From: Nitrincola schmidtii
Lineage (GTDB): Bacteria > Pseudomonadota > Gammaproteobacteria > Pseudomonadales > Balneatricaceae
Length of the DNA stretch: 64,000 nucleotides
Assembly (NCBI RefSeq): GCF_008973715.1
Contig: NZ_WBOL01000001.1
Coordinates: 62,001 to 126,000, forward strand
Reading direction: 5' to 3'
Made by a program: the position numbers and the translations under genes
Part shown: one piece after another, positions 1-10,459 of the stretch
Layout of the letters: the number at the start of each line of letters is the position of its first letter
Position numbering within the stretch: the stretch's first letter is position 1
Notes under the pieces: model-generated
Database searches by the model: none
What the model was told of the DNA's origin: nothing
What the model saw: the letters and a program-made list of their open reading frames with translations, nothing else

Positions 1-1
1 T

Positions 2-1270
2 GTCGCGCAAAAAACCTTGTCTTCAGGGGGAATGAACTTGATGCAGGGTATGCAAAAGCTGGTTGAGGACATTCAACACAGTCTACTACAGCAGCCTGAT
101 GAAGAGTCCGATCTAAAAGTGGGACGCGATTTAGCTGCCACACCTGGCAAGGTCGTTTATCGAAACCGATTGATTGAACTGATTCAGTACAGCCCCACCA
201 CAGAGAAAGTAAACGCCGAACCTGTCTTGATCGTCCCTGCGTGGATAATGAAATATTATATTTTAGATTTATCACCGCATAATTCGATGGTGAAGTATTT
301 AGTGGATCAAGGTTTTACCGTATTTATGATCTCTTGGCACAACCCAACCGTCGAAGATCGCGATCTTTCCATGAAGGATTACACTCAAAAAGGTGTCATG
401 GCGGCGCTTGACGCGATCAGTCACATCATTCCAGATCAAAAAATTCATGCGGCGGGTTATTGCTTGGGTGGCACACTGTTATCGATTGCTGCTGCTGCTA
501 TGGCACGTGATGAAGATGATCGACTCAAATCCGTGTCACTGTTTACCGCGCAAACTGACTTTACTGAAGCCGGTGAACTGATGCTGTTTATCGATGAAAG
601 CCAGCTGAGCTACATGGAAGATATCATGTGGGAAAAAGGCTATCTCGATACCAAGCAGATGTCGGGGGCCTTTATGCTTCTTCGCTCCTACGATCTACTC
701 TGGTCGCGAATGGTCAACGAATATCTACTGGGCGACAAACCATCCACCAATGATTTAATGGCCTGGAACGCTGATGCCACACGGATGCCTTATCGCATGC
801 ATTCTCAGTACTTAAGGCTCTTATTTTTGAATAATGATTTGGCGAGTGGACGTTATATCGTTAATGACAGACCTATATCGTTGCGTGATATTCGAGTCCC
901 CGTCTTTGCGGTGGCCACGGTCACAGATCACGTTGCGCCTTGGCGGTCTGTTTACAAGATTAATGACATCTTCAATACCGAAGTTACCTTTGTGTTAACC
1001 AGTGGCGGACATAATGCCGGGATCGTCAGTGAACCGGGTCACCCAAGGCGTCATTTCCAAATTGGCTTGCAACATGCCGAGGATAAACATATCCCAGCCG
1101 ATCAATGGCTGCAGCAGCATGAGAAGCATGTGGGGTCTTGGTGGGAACCTTGGGCCGGTTGGTTAGAATCTAAGTCTTCGGGACATGTGCTACCACCGAG
1201 CATGGGTAATCCAGAGAAAGACTTATATCCTTTGTGCGACGCTCCTGGCAATTACGTAATGGAAAAATAG
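2..1270 (+). CDS. phaC: Polyhydroxyalkanoate synthase (class I-like), C-terminal part, cut by the window edge
   Basis: This enzyme polymerises 3-hydroxyacyl-CoA into polyhydroxyalkanoate at the granule surface. The frame is open to the left edge, so about 150 N-terminal residues of the usual 560-590 lie outside; 422 codons remain. The alpha/beta-hydrolase core is complete: the lipase-box-like GYCLGG carries the nucleophilic Cys (codon 461-463), followed by the Asp of VTDHVAPW (926-928) and the His of GGHNAG (1010-1012), giving the PHA synthase Cys-Asp-His triad. The closing WWEPWAGWL and GNYVMEK segments resemble typical PhaC C-termini. No phaA or phaB gene follows. The family call is firm; the class is inferred from the length and sequence of the visible part. 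Confidence 0.93.
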   Translation, partial: VAQKTLSSGGMNLMQGMQKLVEDIQHSLLQQPDEESDLKVGRDLAATPGKVVYRNRLIELIQYSPTTEKVNAEPVLIVPAWIMKYYILDLSPHNSMVKYLVDQGFTVFMISWHNPTVEDRDLSMKDYTQKGVMAALDAISHIIPDQKIHAAGYCLGGTLLSIAAAAMARDEDDRLKSVSLFTAQTDFTEAGELMLFIDESQLSYMEDIMWEKGYLDTKQMSGAFMLLRSYDLLWSRMVNEYLLGDKPSTNDLMAWNADATRMPYRMHSQYLRLLFLNNDLASGRYIVNDRPISLRDIRVPVFAVATVTDHVAPWRSVYKINDIFNTEVTFVLTSGGHNAGIVSEPGHPRRHFQIGLQHAEDKHIPADQWLQQHEKHVGSWWEPWAGWLESKSSGHVLPPSMGNPEKDLYPLCDAPGNYVMEK

Positions 1271-1317
1271 AAAATTATAGAAAAATCATTCACAGTTAAT
1301 AGTTTTTTTTAATTTTG

Positions 1318-1351
1318 ATAAGCGCGAATTCAACACTATATTCGCGCTTAT
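1318..1351. terminator. 12-bp stem-loop after phaC, possible terminator
   Basis: ATAAGCGCGAAT (1318-1329) pairs perfectly with ATTCGCGCTTAT (1340-1351) around a 10-base loop, 47 bases after the phaC stop. A run of eight T lies before the hairpin rather than after it, so it is not a textbook intrinsic terminator on the plus strand. It may protect the phaC 3' end or act in the leader of the next gene. Confidence 0.45.
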
Positions 1352-1405
1352 GGAGATACCGGTTTTCGGGCGCTCTGGAAAATGTATTAACTTTGTAGTG
1401 AGAGT

Positions 1406-1606
1406 ATGCAGATGGGCACAAAAGTACGTGTCGATCAGGTCTCTGTCGATGAGATAGATGACTGGAGCGAACAATTTTCTGAAGAAGAAGAGATCGGTCG
1501 TAGCCGTCTCAAATACAATGGCAAACGTCGTCGTCAAATCGAAGATTTGATGGAAGAACGTCGCCTTTTGAAACAGATCAGCGACGTATTTGACGAACAC
1601 GCTTAA
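1406..1606 (+). CDS. Small charged protein, resembles the PA3496 family of putative regulators
   Basis: This 66-residue protein has an acidic N-terminal half (EEEE near residue 27) and a basic then mixed-charge C-terminal half (KRRRQIEDLMEERRLLKQI) predicted to be helical. That KRRxIEDxxEERRLxxxI pattern resembles short proteins annotated in Pseudomonas as PA3496-family putative regulatory proteins; I assign this from memory of the pattern only. An ATG at 1412 is an alternative start. It sits alone between two stem-loops and is probably monocistronic. An opposite-strand frame overlaps it, but the charge pattern and family resemblance favour this strand. Function is unknown. Confidence 0.65.
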   Translation: MQMGTKVRVDQVSVDEIDDWSEQFSEEEEIGRSRLKYNGKRRRQIEDLMEERRLLKQISDVFDEHA

Positions 1607-1630
1607 GATGAAATTTTAGCCGTTGTTGCA

Positions 1631-1662
1631 TTTCGCTCACGGAGATAACTCCGCGAGCGAAA
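1631..1662. terminator. Stem-loop between the small regulator-like gene and ask
   Basis: TTTCGCTC (1631-1638) pairs with GAGCGAAA (1655-1662), and the stem continues through one mismatch into GGAG/CTCC with an ATAA loop. It lies between two convergent genes, 24 bases after the small protein gene and 3 bases from the ask stop, so it probably terminates both. The T-tracts are short. Confidence 0.55.
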
Positions 1663-1664
1663 AT

Positions 1665-3092
1665 TTATGCGGCGCAGATCACATCGCCATGTTCTTCCCT
1701 TTCTATTAAGGCGTGATGCAACGCTTTGACCGCACTTTCATAGTCTTCATCGTTCACCACACATTGCATTTCAACCTGTCGCATCGATTGGTGCAGCGCC
1801 TGGATGCTTATTTTTGCATCGGCTAAGGCGGACACGGTTTTAGCCAAAATACCCGATACTTTCAAATCTGAGCCAATGGCTGAAACAATCGCTACTTTCT
1901 GTAGATTAACTTCTGCACCACTATACGCCTCTCGAATAAGACGCATGGCACGGTTAACCATTTTGCGAGATCCAGCAACGTAGTAAGTAATGCTGTTGGC
2001 ATCTGAGTCACGATTGACGATATACAACTTCAATTGATGAAGTAATCGAGCCAACTCAATATCGTAATTGCTATCACCGAGCATATCTTGGTCAAAAATC
2101 TCGATGGCAAAGACATTGCGTCGACCGGCAATGATTTCGACACAGGGTTCAGCACTTCGGTAGTCGGTGCTGATCACCGTACCAGAGTGGTAGGGTTCGA
2201 AAGCATTTTTAATTCGCAGTTGTATTTCTTGCTGTCGCAAACCCTTGGCAGCTTTAGGGTGGATGGCTTCCATCCCTAAGTTGGATAACTGATCTGCTAC
2301 GTCATAATTGGTCCGACCGATGGTCACAATTTTATCTAGACCCACCACAGCAGGATCTGCACTGCTTAAGTGATATTCTTTATGAATGATCGCTTCATGA
2401 GCATTGGTAATGGTGGCAATCTTACTAAAGGTCATTTCACTGTAGCCACGATCAAAGGTTCGCATCACCCCTTCACTGCAATGCGCGTACCCTGTCGCAA
2501 TGGGTAACTCGCGAGTGAGATCTATGTCTTCAAAATGGGTTTTGATCATGTCATCAAAACTCAGAGGATGCTCTTGATGCCAACCTGAAAGATCCACAAA
2601 CCGTGCATTGACACCGGCATTGTTCAGCGCCAGCACAGAGTTAAAAGCACTGTGCGTTTCACCCAAGGATGCCAACATTTCGCGCACTCTAAGCAGGTGA
2701 TCTTCTAACTGGAAATGTCCTACTGAACAGAGCTTTTGCAGATTTTCCATGCAGTTTTCGGCGCCTTTAATGCGCTCTAGAATAAACTGATCAGCTTTAT
2801 GACGATCTTCACCGGTAAAGAGTTCTGCATTTTTGCTAAGCATCTCTTTGCGAACCTGCTCTAGGTTTTCCTTCCAGGCCAGTTCATTCTCTGCTTCGGC
2901 GAATCGAGCATAAACGCCCGGCTCGCCAGTCTTTTTATGTTCGAGTAACAGATTAGTGATACCGCCATAAGCCGATACCACAAAGATTCTGTTATACAGG
3001 GCTGCGCCCTGACGGTTACCGATTAAAATGGTATCCATCAGTTCGCTGAAACGGCTCATTGATGTGCCGCCTATTTTTTCAACAGTATGCAT
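1665..3092 (-). CDS. ask: Aspartate kinase of the ectoine-cluster type (Ask_Ect)
   Basis: This enzyme phosphorylates L-aspartate, the first step towards aspartate semialdehyde, the source of diaminobutyrate for ectoine. The protein has 475 residues. The N-terminal VEKIGGTSM fits the aspartokinase substrate-binding segment, and ACT-type regulatory repeats follow from about residue 390 (VAIVSAIGSDLKVSGILAKT). The start MHTVEKIGGTSMSR matches the specialised Ask_Ect branch, whose members are encoded with ectABC and are thought to escape normal feedback control. It is the last gene of the leftward ect operon, 78 bases after ectB; that gap is too small for ectC, which normally lies here. The kinase family is certain and the Ask_Ect branch is supported by context. 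Confidence 0.92.
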   Translation of the reverse strand: MHTVEKIGGTSMSRFSELMDTILIGNRQGAALYNRIFVVSAYGGITNLLLEHKKTGEPGVYARFAEAENELAWKENLEQVRKEMLSKNAELFTGEDRHKADQFILERIKGAENCMENLQKLCSVGHFQLEDHLLRVREMLASLGETHSAFNSVLALNNAGVNARFVDLSGWHQEHPLSFDDMIKTHFEDIDLTRELPIATGYAHCSEGVMRTFDRGYSEMTFSKIATITNAHEAIIHKEYHLSSADPAVVGLDKIVTIGRTNYDVADQLSNLGMEAIHPKAAKGLRQQEIQLRIKNAFEPYHSGTVISTDYRSAEPCVEIIAGRRNVFAIEIFDQDMLGDSNYDIELARLLHQLKLYIVNRDSDANSITYYVAGSRKMVNRAMRLIREAYSGAEVNLQKVAIVSAIGSDLKVSGILAKTVSALADAKISIQALHQSMRQVEMQCVVNDEDYESAVKALHHALIEREEHGDVICAA

Positions 3093-3170
3093 AGTAATTC
3101 CTTTCCCAGACAGGTGTCGGGTTAGTTTACCTCGCTAAATTTGGTGCTAGTGACGTCAGAAAATAAGTGT

Positions 3171-4496
<1,326 letters not shown>

Positions 4497-5042
4497 TCAG
4501 GATTTACTCAACGGATCCTTCAAGGGACCACCACGCCATAGCATTTCATCATCATGCTGGTCAGCGAAGTGGGCTTTGCGACTAAACAACACTGTCTTCT
4601 CTATGGGTGCATTCAACTGCTGATATGCACGGCTAAACAATGCCTCAGATGCAGTATTGCCGGGTGTAATCGTCGTTTCGATATAGTGAATCGACTTCTC
4701 GCTACGACAGCGTTCAATTAACGCCATCAGCATACGCAACGCTAAACCTTGACCACGACAGCTGGCATCGACGGCCACCTGCCACACAAACAAGGTGTTA
4801 GGGCGTGATGGCGGTATATAGCCAGAGATAAACCCAACCAGCTTATCATCACCATTGGTCGCCGCTATCGAGGTATCAGCGAAATGGGTGCATTGAAGCA
4901 GATTGCAGTAAGTCGAGTTAGTGTCCAGCGGTGGACAGCGGTCTACCAGTTCATTTAGAGGCTGACCATCCGTTGAAACGGGTTTGCGGAAAGTCGTCAC
5001 TGACATTTCTGCTATCGCTTTACTCGTTGTATGACTATTCAT
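4497..5042 (-). CDS. ectA: L-2,4-diaminobutyrate acetyltransferase
   Basis: EctA acetylates diaminobutyrate to N-gamma-acetyl-diaminobutyrate, the substrate of ectoine synthase. It is a GNAT-fold enzyme: the acetyl-CoA loop is VDASCRGQGLALRM, and CPPLDTNSTYCNLLQC followed by GFISGYIPPSRP is characteristic of EctA. I place the start at the ATG at 5042 (MNSHTTSK), giving 181 residues, because AAGGAAG lies just upstream and the family homology begins shortly after it. An in-frame ATG at 5105 would add 21 Cys/Asn-rich residues typical of untranslated leader. It is the first gene of the operon and is divergent from ectR. Confidence 0.94.
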   Translation of the reverse strand: MNSHTTSKAIAEMSVTTFRKPVSTDGQPLNELVDRCPPLDTNSTYCNLLQCTHFADTSIAATNGDDKLVGFISGYIPPSRPNTLFVWQVAVDASCRGQGLALRMLMALIERCRSEKSIHYIETTITPGNTASEALFSRAYQQLNAPIEKTVLFSRKAHFADQHDDEMLWRGGPLKDPLSKS

Positions 5043-5180
5043 TGCTTCCTTAATATTTTGTAATACTATGCAATTATTATAAACACACTGACAATTACTT
5101 TGCAAACCTATGTATAAAATCTACTACTTTTGTCTATTAATGGCTTTAATCGACTAATTTATGGCTTTTTTGCATAAAAT

Positions 5181-5200
5181 ATACGAATAGTATATCGTAT
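5181..5200. promoter_or_regulatory. Inverted repeat in the ectA-ectR divergent region, candidate EctR operator
   Basis: ATACGA (5181-5186) and TCGTAT (5195-5200) form inverted arms around an 8-base AT-rich spacer. The site is about 140 bases upstream of ectA and 40 bases upstream of ectR. MarR-type EctR proteins of methylotrophs bind an AT-rich inverted repeat at the ect promoter and repress it; assigning that role here is inference from position and symmetry. Confidence 0.5.
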
Positions 5201-5240
5201 TGCATTACAAAGTAATTAAAAGGAGGTAACGCTTATCTAT

Positions 5241-5786
5241 TTGCATTACCACTATGAAAAGCCTCAAAATAGCGACTTATACCACTGCAATGCTAAAGAA
5301 CTGGAAACACTTATGCAGAAAAGTCAGGATGTGCTGGTGTTGTTGCGACAGATTATTCGCGCAACCGAATTGCACGATAAACAACTGAGTCGCGTAACTG
5401 GGTTGACCATGCCGCAGTTAATGTCCATGCAAGTACTCCATATGCAAGGCCCTATGACCGTCGGCGCACTGGCTAATCAGATGAACCTGACCCAAGCAAC
5501 GGTGACCAGTATTCTTGATAGACTGGAGAAGAAACAGCTAACCACTCGCGTGAGAAGCCAAGAAGACAAACGTAAAGTACTGGTCTACCCGACTGGAGAA
5601 GGCTTGGCCCTATTAAAGTCGGCCCCTGCCACCCTTCAAGATCGTTTAATCAATGCCTTTGAAGAGATGCAAGAATGGGAACAGTCGATGATTGTCGCTT
5701 CGTTAGAGCGCATCTCTTCCCTGTTAGGCGCCGATTCGATTGACGCAGCCCCAATGCTTGATGTTGGTCCACTCGATCGCTCATAA
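5241..5786 (+). CDS. ectR: MarR-family transcriptional regulator, EctR type
   Basis: This is a winged-helix MarR regulator of 181 residues. The DNA-binding core is clear: MTVGALANQMNLTQATVTSILDRLEKKQL is the helix-turn-helix (about residues 72-100) and VRSQEDKRKVLVYPT is the wing with the conserved D-R signature. The divergent position 198 bases from ectA matches EctR of halotolerant methylotrophs, a repressor of ectoine genes. The start is a TTG with a strong AGGAGGT at 5221-5227, a rather long 13-base spacing; the next in-frame ATG, about 25 codons in, would leave the DNA-binding domain intact. It probably regulates ectAB-ask through the palindrome at 5181-5200. Confidence 0.88.
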   Translation: MHYHYEKPQNSDLYHCNAKELETLMQKSQDVLVLLRQIIRATELHDKQLSRVTGLTMPQLMSMQVLHMQGPMTVGALANQMNLTQATVTSILDRLEKKQLTTRVRSQEDKRKVLVYPTGEGLALLKSAPATLQDRLINAFEEMQEWEQSMIVASLERISSLLGADSIDAAPMLDVGPLDRS

Positions 5787-5876
5787 CGTAATGTAAAAGG
5801 GTTAAGTGGTATCTGTTATATTAGATCTGCTAAAATCTCGCATCTTTTACATTACTTTGTCAGGACATATCGACTC

Positions 5877-6920
5877 ATGAGCAAATTCTGGAGCCCTGCT
5901 ATACGCTCCCTGGTGCCTTATACACCCGGTGAACAACCCAAGGTGCTCAATCTGATTAAGCTGAACACCAACGAGAACCCCTACCCGCCCTCACCTAGCG
6001 TGGTTAAAGCCATACATGACTTCTCTATGGATCGTTTGCGTCTTTATCCAGATCCAGAAGCAAGCAAGCTTAAAACTGCTTTAGCGGATTATCATAACCT
6101 TGATGCTAATCAGGTATTTTTGGGCAATGGTTCTGACGAAGTTCTTGCGTTAGCGTTTATGGCATTTTTTCGTCATGACGCTCCATTGTTGATGCCAGAA
6201 ACTACCTATAGTTTTTATGAAGTGTATTGCGACCTATTGAATATCAATGCAGTACGCATCCCCCTGAATGCCAATTATGAAATCAATTTGGATGATTATG
6301 CTCAGAAGAATGGCGGTATTATTTTCGCCAATCCTAACGCACCCACAGGTATCGCATTACCACTGAGCCGTATCGAGAAGTTGCTGAAAGATAATCCTGA
6401 TACTGTCGTACTTGTTGATGAGGCTTATGTCGATTTTGGTGGCGAAAGTGCTATTTCATTGATCGATAGCTACCCTAACCTACTTGTTTCACACACCTTC
6501 TCTAAATCACGATCATTAGCTGGCATGAGAATTGGTGCTGCCTTTGGACATTCAGATCTGATCAATGGCCTTGAACGCGTTAAGAATAGCTTCAACTCTT
6601 ACCCGTTAGATATGCTGGCTATTGAAGCCGCTACTGCATCCGTGTCAGATGATGCCTACTTTGAAGAAACCTGTCAGCGCATCATTGAAACACGTGAGAA
6701 AACCACAGAAGCTTTACTTGCTAAAGGCTTTAGAGTATTGCCATCCTGCGCCAACTTCATTTTCGTTTCTCATCCAGAGAGGGATGCTAAAGAGCTGATG
6801 CAGGCGTTACGTAACGAGAATATTTTGGTAAGGCATTTCACTAAACCCAGCATTAATCAATTTCTGCGCATTACCATAGGGACAGATGCAGAAATGGAAG
6901 AACTGATTGCTAAGTTGTGA
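5877..6920 (+). CDS. hisC: Histidinol-phosphate aminotransferase
   Basis: HisC converts imidazole acetol phosphate and glutamate to histidinol phosphate in histidine synthesis. The 347-residue protein is a class-I/II PLP aminotransferase: LNTNENPYPPSP near residue 28, NPNAPTG (about 150), VDEAYVDF (about 181) and the PLP lysine in HTFSKSRSLAGMRIG (about 209) are all present and match HisC. It is not in a his operon and stands alone behind ectR with a 90-base gap. Related paralogues sometimes act on aromatic amino acids, so the exact substrate is slightly open. Confidence 0.9.
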   Translation: MSKFWSPAIRSLVPYTPGEQPKVLNLIKLNTNENPYPPSPSVVKAIHDFSMDRLRLYPDPEASKLKTALADYHNLDANQVFLGNGSDEVLALAFMAFFRHDAPLLMPETTYSFYEVYCDLLNINAVRIPLNANYEINLDDYAQKNGGIIFANPNAPTGIALPLSRIEKLLKDNPDTVVLVDEAYVDFGGESAISLIDSYPNLLVSHTFSKSRSLAGMRIGAAFGHSDLINGLERVKNSFNSYPLDMLAIEAATASVSDDAYFEETCQRIIETREKTTEALLAKGFRVLPSCANFIFVSHPERDAKELMQALRNENILVRHFTKPSINQFLRITIGTDAEMEELIAKL

Positions 6921-6960
6921 TGTGTTGGAACGTATTACAGAGTTGAAGAGTTAATAAATT

Positions 6961-6982
6961 ATCGCCCGCATTGGCGGGCGAT
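6961..6982. terminator. GC-rich stem-loop between hisC and a convergent GGDEF gene
   Basis: ATCGCCCGC (6961-6969) pairs perfectly with GCGGGCGAT (6974-6982) around a 4-base loop, 41 bases after the hisC stop. It is probably a shared terminator for the two convergent genes; T-tracts are short on both sides. Confidence 0.7.
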
Positions 6983-7021
6983 TTATGTAGAAGCCGGACT
7001 TATCTTTAAAAGTGCTTAACT

Positions 7022-7921
7022 TCAGAAAGATTCACCTTCAACACGATCACCACCACTTTGGCGAGCAACCGCAAGGTTTTCCTGAATACGTCTGAGCATG
7101 TCTTCAGCAGTATCTTCAAGACCCGCCAACGTCGCAACACCCACACTGACGGTACAATGGATATTGCCAGAAGCGTAAGGCAACTCTAGGCTGTTAGCTA
7201 AACGCCGTACACGCTCACCCGCCAGTAAAGCCTGTTCATGATTCGTCTCTGGTAGCACCAAAATTAACTGATCATCACTGAATCTTGCTAAAAAGTCAGC
7301 GGTACGTTTCATACGGTGCAACTCAGTTACCATATGTCTTAATAATTGATCACCGCCATCCCAGCTATGTTGGTCATTGATGCCACTAAAGTCATCTATA
7401 TCAACGATCAAAGCGCTGCATACACCATCATAACGCTGAGCTTGAGCCAGATTCTGTTCCAATAGCGGCATTAACGCACGTCGGTTATAGGCACCGGTTA
7501 ATGGATCACGTTGAGCCTGACTGGTGATGCGACGCTCTAGTTTTTTACGATCGTTAATATTACGCAAGGACCAGATTAGCTGCTCTGACTCGGTGACAAT
7601 CATTCGACTGTGGAACCAGATTACCTCTTTTAAACCCATCGCTTTTAAAGCATGTTGATGATCTGGTCGAAAAACCAATTCATTCTTTACTACCTGCCCG
7701 TGTTGACGAGCCGTTTCGATATAACCACGAATGAGGGTTAAATAGTCTGCAGGAAAGATATCCTCTAAGGGCTTACCTATTAACTCATTGACGATTAACC
7801 AATCTTCATCGCCAGGACTGACGCGAGTGACTATTTCCTCTTCTACCACGAGCACCAGATCAGAACTCAGGGACAAGAGTGCATCAAAGGAATCTTTCAG
7901 CGTCATCTGTTGATCAGACAT
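7022..7921 (-). CDS. PAS-GGDEF protein with a degenerate active site, likely c-di-GMP receptor rather than cyclase
   Basis: The protein has 299 residues: a PAS-like sensor (about 10-125, with VVEEEIVTRVSP and FHSRMIVTESEQLIWSLRNI) and a GGDEF domain (about 135-299) beginning DPLTGAYNRRAL. The metal-binding segment VDIDDFSGIND is intact, but the signature loop reads RFSDDQ where active cyclases have R-Y/F-GG(D/E)EF, so synthesis of c-di-GMP is unlikely. Five residues before the loop, RTAD preserves the RxxD inhibitory site that binds c-di-GMP. Family knowledge therefore suggests a c-di-GMP-sensing or scaffolding role. It follows the cytochrome c5 gene by 41 bases on the same strand and may be co-transcribed. 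It has no membrane segment. Confidence 0.85.
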   Translation of the reverse strand: MSDQQMTLKDSFDALLSLSSDLVLVVEEEIVTRVSPGDEDWLIVNELIGKPLEDIFPADYLTLIRGYIETARQHGQVVKNELVFRPDHQHALKAMGLKEVIWFHSRMIVTESEQLIWSLRNINDRKKLERRITSQAQRDPLTGAYNRRALMPLLEQNLAQAQRYDGVCSALIVDIDDFSGINDQHSWDGGDQLLRHMVTELHRMKRTADFLARFSDDQLILVLPETNHEQALLAGERVRRLANSLELPYASGNIHCTVSVGVATLAGLEDTAEDMLRRIQENLAVARQSGGDRVEGESF

Positions 7922-7962
7922 GCCTGTATCTCCTTGGGCAGGTTCTGTTAAAAAGCTTAAAG

Positions 7963-8262
7963 CTATTTCAGACGACTTATCATCACTTCAACAGCGGCTC
8001 GAAGTTGATCATCTGTGCAATTAAAACAGGTTCCTTTAGGTGGCATGGCACCTTTACCGCTGATAACCGTTTGTGTCATAGCATCTACGCCAGTGGCAAT
8101 ACGTGGAGCCCAGTTGTCAGCATCATCCATTTTAGGTGCACCAGCCAAGCCAGCATCATGACAAGCCTGACAGTGTCTATCCACAATTGCTTCAATTTCA
8201 GCATGGGCAACACCACTACCTAACAGTAAGCCAAGTACAACAGGGGCGATGATTTTTTTCAT
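7963..8262 (-). CDS. Cytochrome c5-type periplasmic cytochrome c
   Basis: This 99-residue protein starts with a signal peptide (MKKIIAPVVLGLLLGSGVAHA, cut after AHA) and carries one haem-binding CQACH. MPPKGTCFNCTDDQL supplies the axial Met and the extra CxxC pair typical of the cytochrome c5/c555 group. It should be a small periplasmic electron carrier to terminal oxidases or reductases. The mature part, about 78 residues, fits the family. It is upstream of the GGDEF-like gene on the same strand. Confidence 0.92.
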   Translation of the reverse strand: MKKIIAPVVLGLLLGSGVAHAEIEAIVDRHCQACHDAGLAGAPKMDDADNWAPRIATGVDAMTQTVISGKGAMPPKGTCFNCTDDQLRAAVEVMISRLK

Positions 8263-8410
8263 AAGAATATCCTGACAAGTTAAAATGACTTTAACTCAAG
8301 GATAAACCAGAGTGGCGAACAAATCGAGTGCGATTTAAAACTGCAGACAGGATTAACGTGGCTAGGCAGCCAAGGATGATAAATAGCAGACTTTTAACTG
8401 GAATAAAAAA

Positions 8411-8455
8411 GGCAGCGTCAATCGAGAAGCGAAACACTTCTCGGTTGACACTGCC
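8411..8455 (-). terminator. Intrinsic terminator of htpG
   Basis: A 19-base arm (8411-8429) pairs with 8437-8455 with few mismatches around a 7-base loop. Read on the minus strand it is followed directly by a run of six T, and it lies 19 bases after the htpG stop: a textbook intrinsic terminator. Confidence 0.9.
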
Positions 8456-8474
8456 GTGATTTAAGCCTTATTGA

Positions 8475-10394
8475 TTAAGCGCTGAGCTCTAATAAAAGCT
8501 TATTCAAACGAGTGGTGTAGGCTGCAGGATCTTCTAACTGACCCCCTGCTGCAAGATCCGCTTGATCCAATAGAATCATTGCCAGATCTGCAAAACGAGC
8601 TTCATCCGCTTCTTGATCTAACTTAACAATCAATGGATGCTCTGGATTGACTTCAAAGATCGGTTTAGTGTCAGGGACTTTCTGACCAGCCGCTTCCATG
8701 ATCTTACGCATCTGCATACCCATGTCGTAATCGTTCAGCACCAAACAGGCAGGTGAATCTGTTAGACGATGAGTGACGCGAACATCAGAAACACGCTGCT
8801 CTAGCACTGGCTTCAAACGCTCTAGCAGACTTTCCAGTTGCTTAGCGGTTTCTTCCTGCTGTTTCTTCTCTTCTTCTGACTCGACTTCACCTAGATTCAG
8901 CTCACCTTTGGTGACATCTTGGAAAGACTTGCCTTCGAAGTCGAATAGCTGGCTCATCATCCAATCGTCAATACGATCGGTTAACAACAACACTTCGATG
9001 CCTTTTTTGCGGAAGATCTCTAAGTGAGGACTGCTCTTAGCGGTATTGTAGTTATCCGCTACCACGTAATAGATTTTTTCTTGTCCCTCTTTCATGCGAG
9101 ACACATAATCTTCTAGGCTAACAGATTGCTCAGTATTACCCGTGTGGGTTGAGGCAAAGCGCAACAGCTTGAGGATTTTTTCTTTATTGGCGTAGTCTTC
9201 AGCAGGACCTTCTTTGAGTACCTGACCAAATTCTTTCCAAAAAGCCGCATACTTTTCAGTATCCTTCGCCAACTTGGACAGCATATCTAACACGCGCTTG
9301 CTTAATGCACTGCGAAGTTTGTCAACGTTAGGATCTTTTTGCAGAATTTCACGCGACACGTTAAGTGACAAGTTATTGCTATCCACCACACCTTTGATAA
9401 AGCGCAGGTATAGCGGCAGGAACTGATCTGCTTGATCCATGATGAAAACACGCTGAACATAAAGTTTCAGTCCACGCGGTGCTTCACGGTTCCACATATC
9501 ATATGGCGCGTGTTCAGGCACATAGAGTAAGCTGGTGTATTCTAACGTACCTTCCACCTTGTTGTGCGACCAGGTCATCGGGTCGCTGTAGTCGTGAGAG
9601 ATATGCTTATAGAACTCTTTGTATTCCTCGTCTTTCACATCACCTTTGCTGCGTGTCCACAACGCGGTGGCACTGTTTACAGACTCAAACTCGGGCGCTT
9701 GCTTAACGTCCTTGGTTTCTTCTTCATCATCTGCAGAAGGCATCGCTTCTTTTTCCATCATCACAGGGAATGCGATATGGTCAGAATACTTACGAACGAG
9801 ACTACGTAAACGCCAGCTATCGGCGAACTCTTCTTCACCGTCTTTCAGGTGCAACACAATACGCGTACCACGACCCGCTTTTTCAGTTGAGGCAATCGTG
9901 AATTCACCTTCACCACGGGATGACCAGTGAACCGCATCGGTAATCGCTGCGCCCGCACGGCGAGTAAACACATCCACTTGATCAGCGACAATGAAGGCAG
10001 AGTAGAAACCGACACCAAACTGTCCGATCAACTGACTGTCTTTGCTTTTATCACCGGTTAGATTATTCAGGAAGCTGGCCGTACCGGATTTAGCAATCGT
10101 ACCCAGATGATCAATCACTTCTTCACGGCTCATGCCGATACCGTTATCTTCGATGCTAACGGTTTTCGCTTCTTTATCGAAGCTGATACGAATCTTTAGG
10201 TCAGAGTCACCTTCGTAGAGGTCACTCTTTTCCAGCGCTTCAAAACGTAACTTTTCTGCTGCATCGGAGGCGTTGGAGATTAGCTCACGCAGAAAAATTT
10301 CTTTATTAGAATAGAGCGAATGCACCATTAAGTGCAGGAGTTGCTTGACCTCTGTCTGAAAGCCAAGGGTTTCTTTCTGGGTTTCTGTACTCAT
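8475..10394 (-). CDS. htpG: Molecular chaperone HtpG (bacterial Hsp90)
   Basis: HtpG is the cytosolic Hsp90 homologue, an ATP-driven dimeric chaperone for late folding steps. The 639-residue length is normal. The N-terminal ATPase domain shows [23 protein letters not shown] and [12 protein letters not shown]; the middle domain includes NVSREILQ; and the C-terminal dimerisation domain runs to the end. The gene is monocistronic, bounded by its own terminator and preceded by a sigma-32-type promoter overlapping the end of the upstream gene. No anomalies are seen. Confidence 0.98.
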   Translation of the reverse strand: MSTETQKETLGFQTEVKQLLHLMVHSLYSNKEIFLRELISNASDAAEKLRFEALEKSDLYEGDSDLKIRISFDKEAKTVSIEDNGIGMSREEVIDHLGTIAKSGTASFLNNLTGDKSKDSQLIGQFGVGFYSAFIVADQVDVFTRRAGAAITDAVHWSSRGEGEFTIASTEKAGRGTRIVLHLKDGEEEFADSWRLRSLVRKYSDHIAFPVMMEKEAMPSADDEEETKDVKQAPEFESVNSATALWTRSKGDVKDEEYKEFYKHISHDYSDPMTWSHNKVEGTLEYTSLLYVPEHAPYDMWNREAPRGLKLYVQRVFIMDQADQFLPLYLRFIKGVVDSNNLSLNVSREILQKDPNVDKLRSALSKRVLDMLSKLAKDTEKYAAFWKEFGQVLKEGPAEDYANKEKILKLLRFASTHTGNTEQSVSLEDYVSRMKEGQEKIYYVVADNYNTAKSSPHLEIFRKKGIEVLLLTDRIDDWMMSQLFDFEGKSFQDVTKGELNLGEVESEEEKKQQEETAKQLESLLERLKPVLEQRVSDVRVTHRLTDSPACLVLNDYDMGMQMRKIMEAAGQKVPDTKPIFEVNPEHPLIVKLDQEADEARFADLAMILLDQADLAAGGQLEDPAAYTTRLNKLLLELSA

Positions 10395-10459
10395 TTTTGT
10401 CTCAGACTCCTGTTTGATGGACGATCATCAAGGCGATGAATGCCTTTGCACTGGGTCTG

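Noticed and set aside
1318-1351. Hairpin after phaC as a standard rho-independent terminator
   Set aside because: The T-run precedes the hairpin; kept only as a possible terminator.
1286-1600. 104-codon leftward open frame opposite the small charged protein gene
   Set aside because: It has no recognisable domain, and the plus-strand frame has a family-like charge pattern and a normal context.
9479-9930. Several overlapping plus-strand frames inside htpG
   Set aside because: They are shadows of a highly conserved gene and lack ribosome sites.
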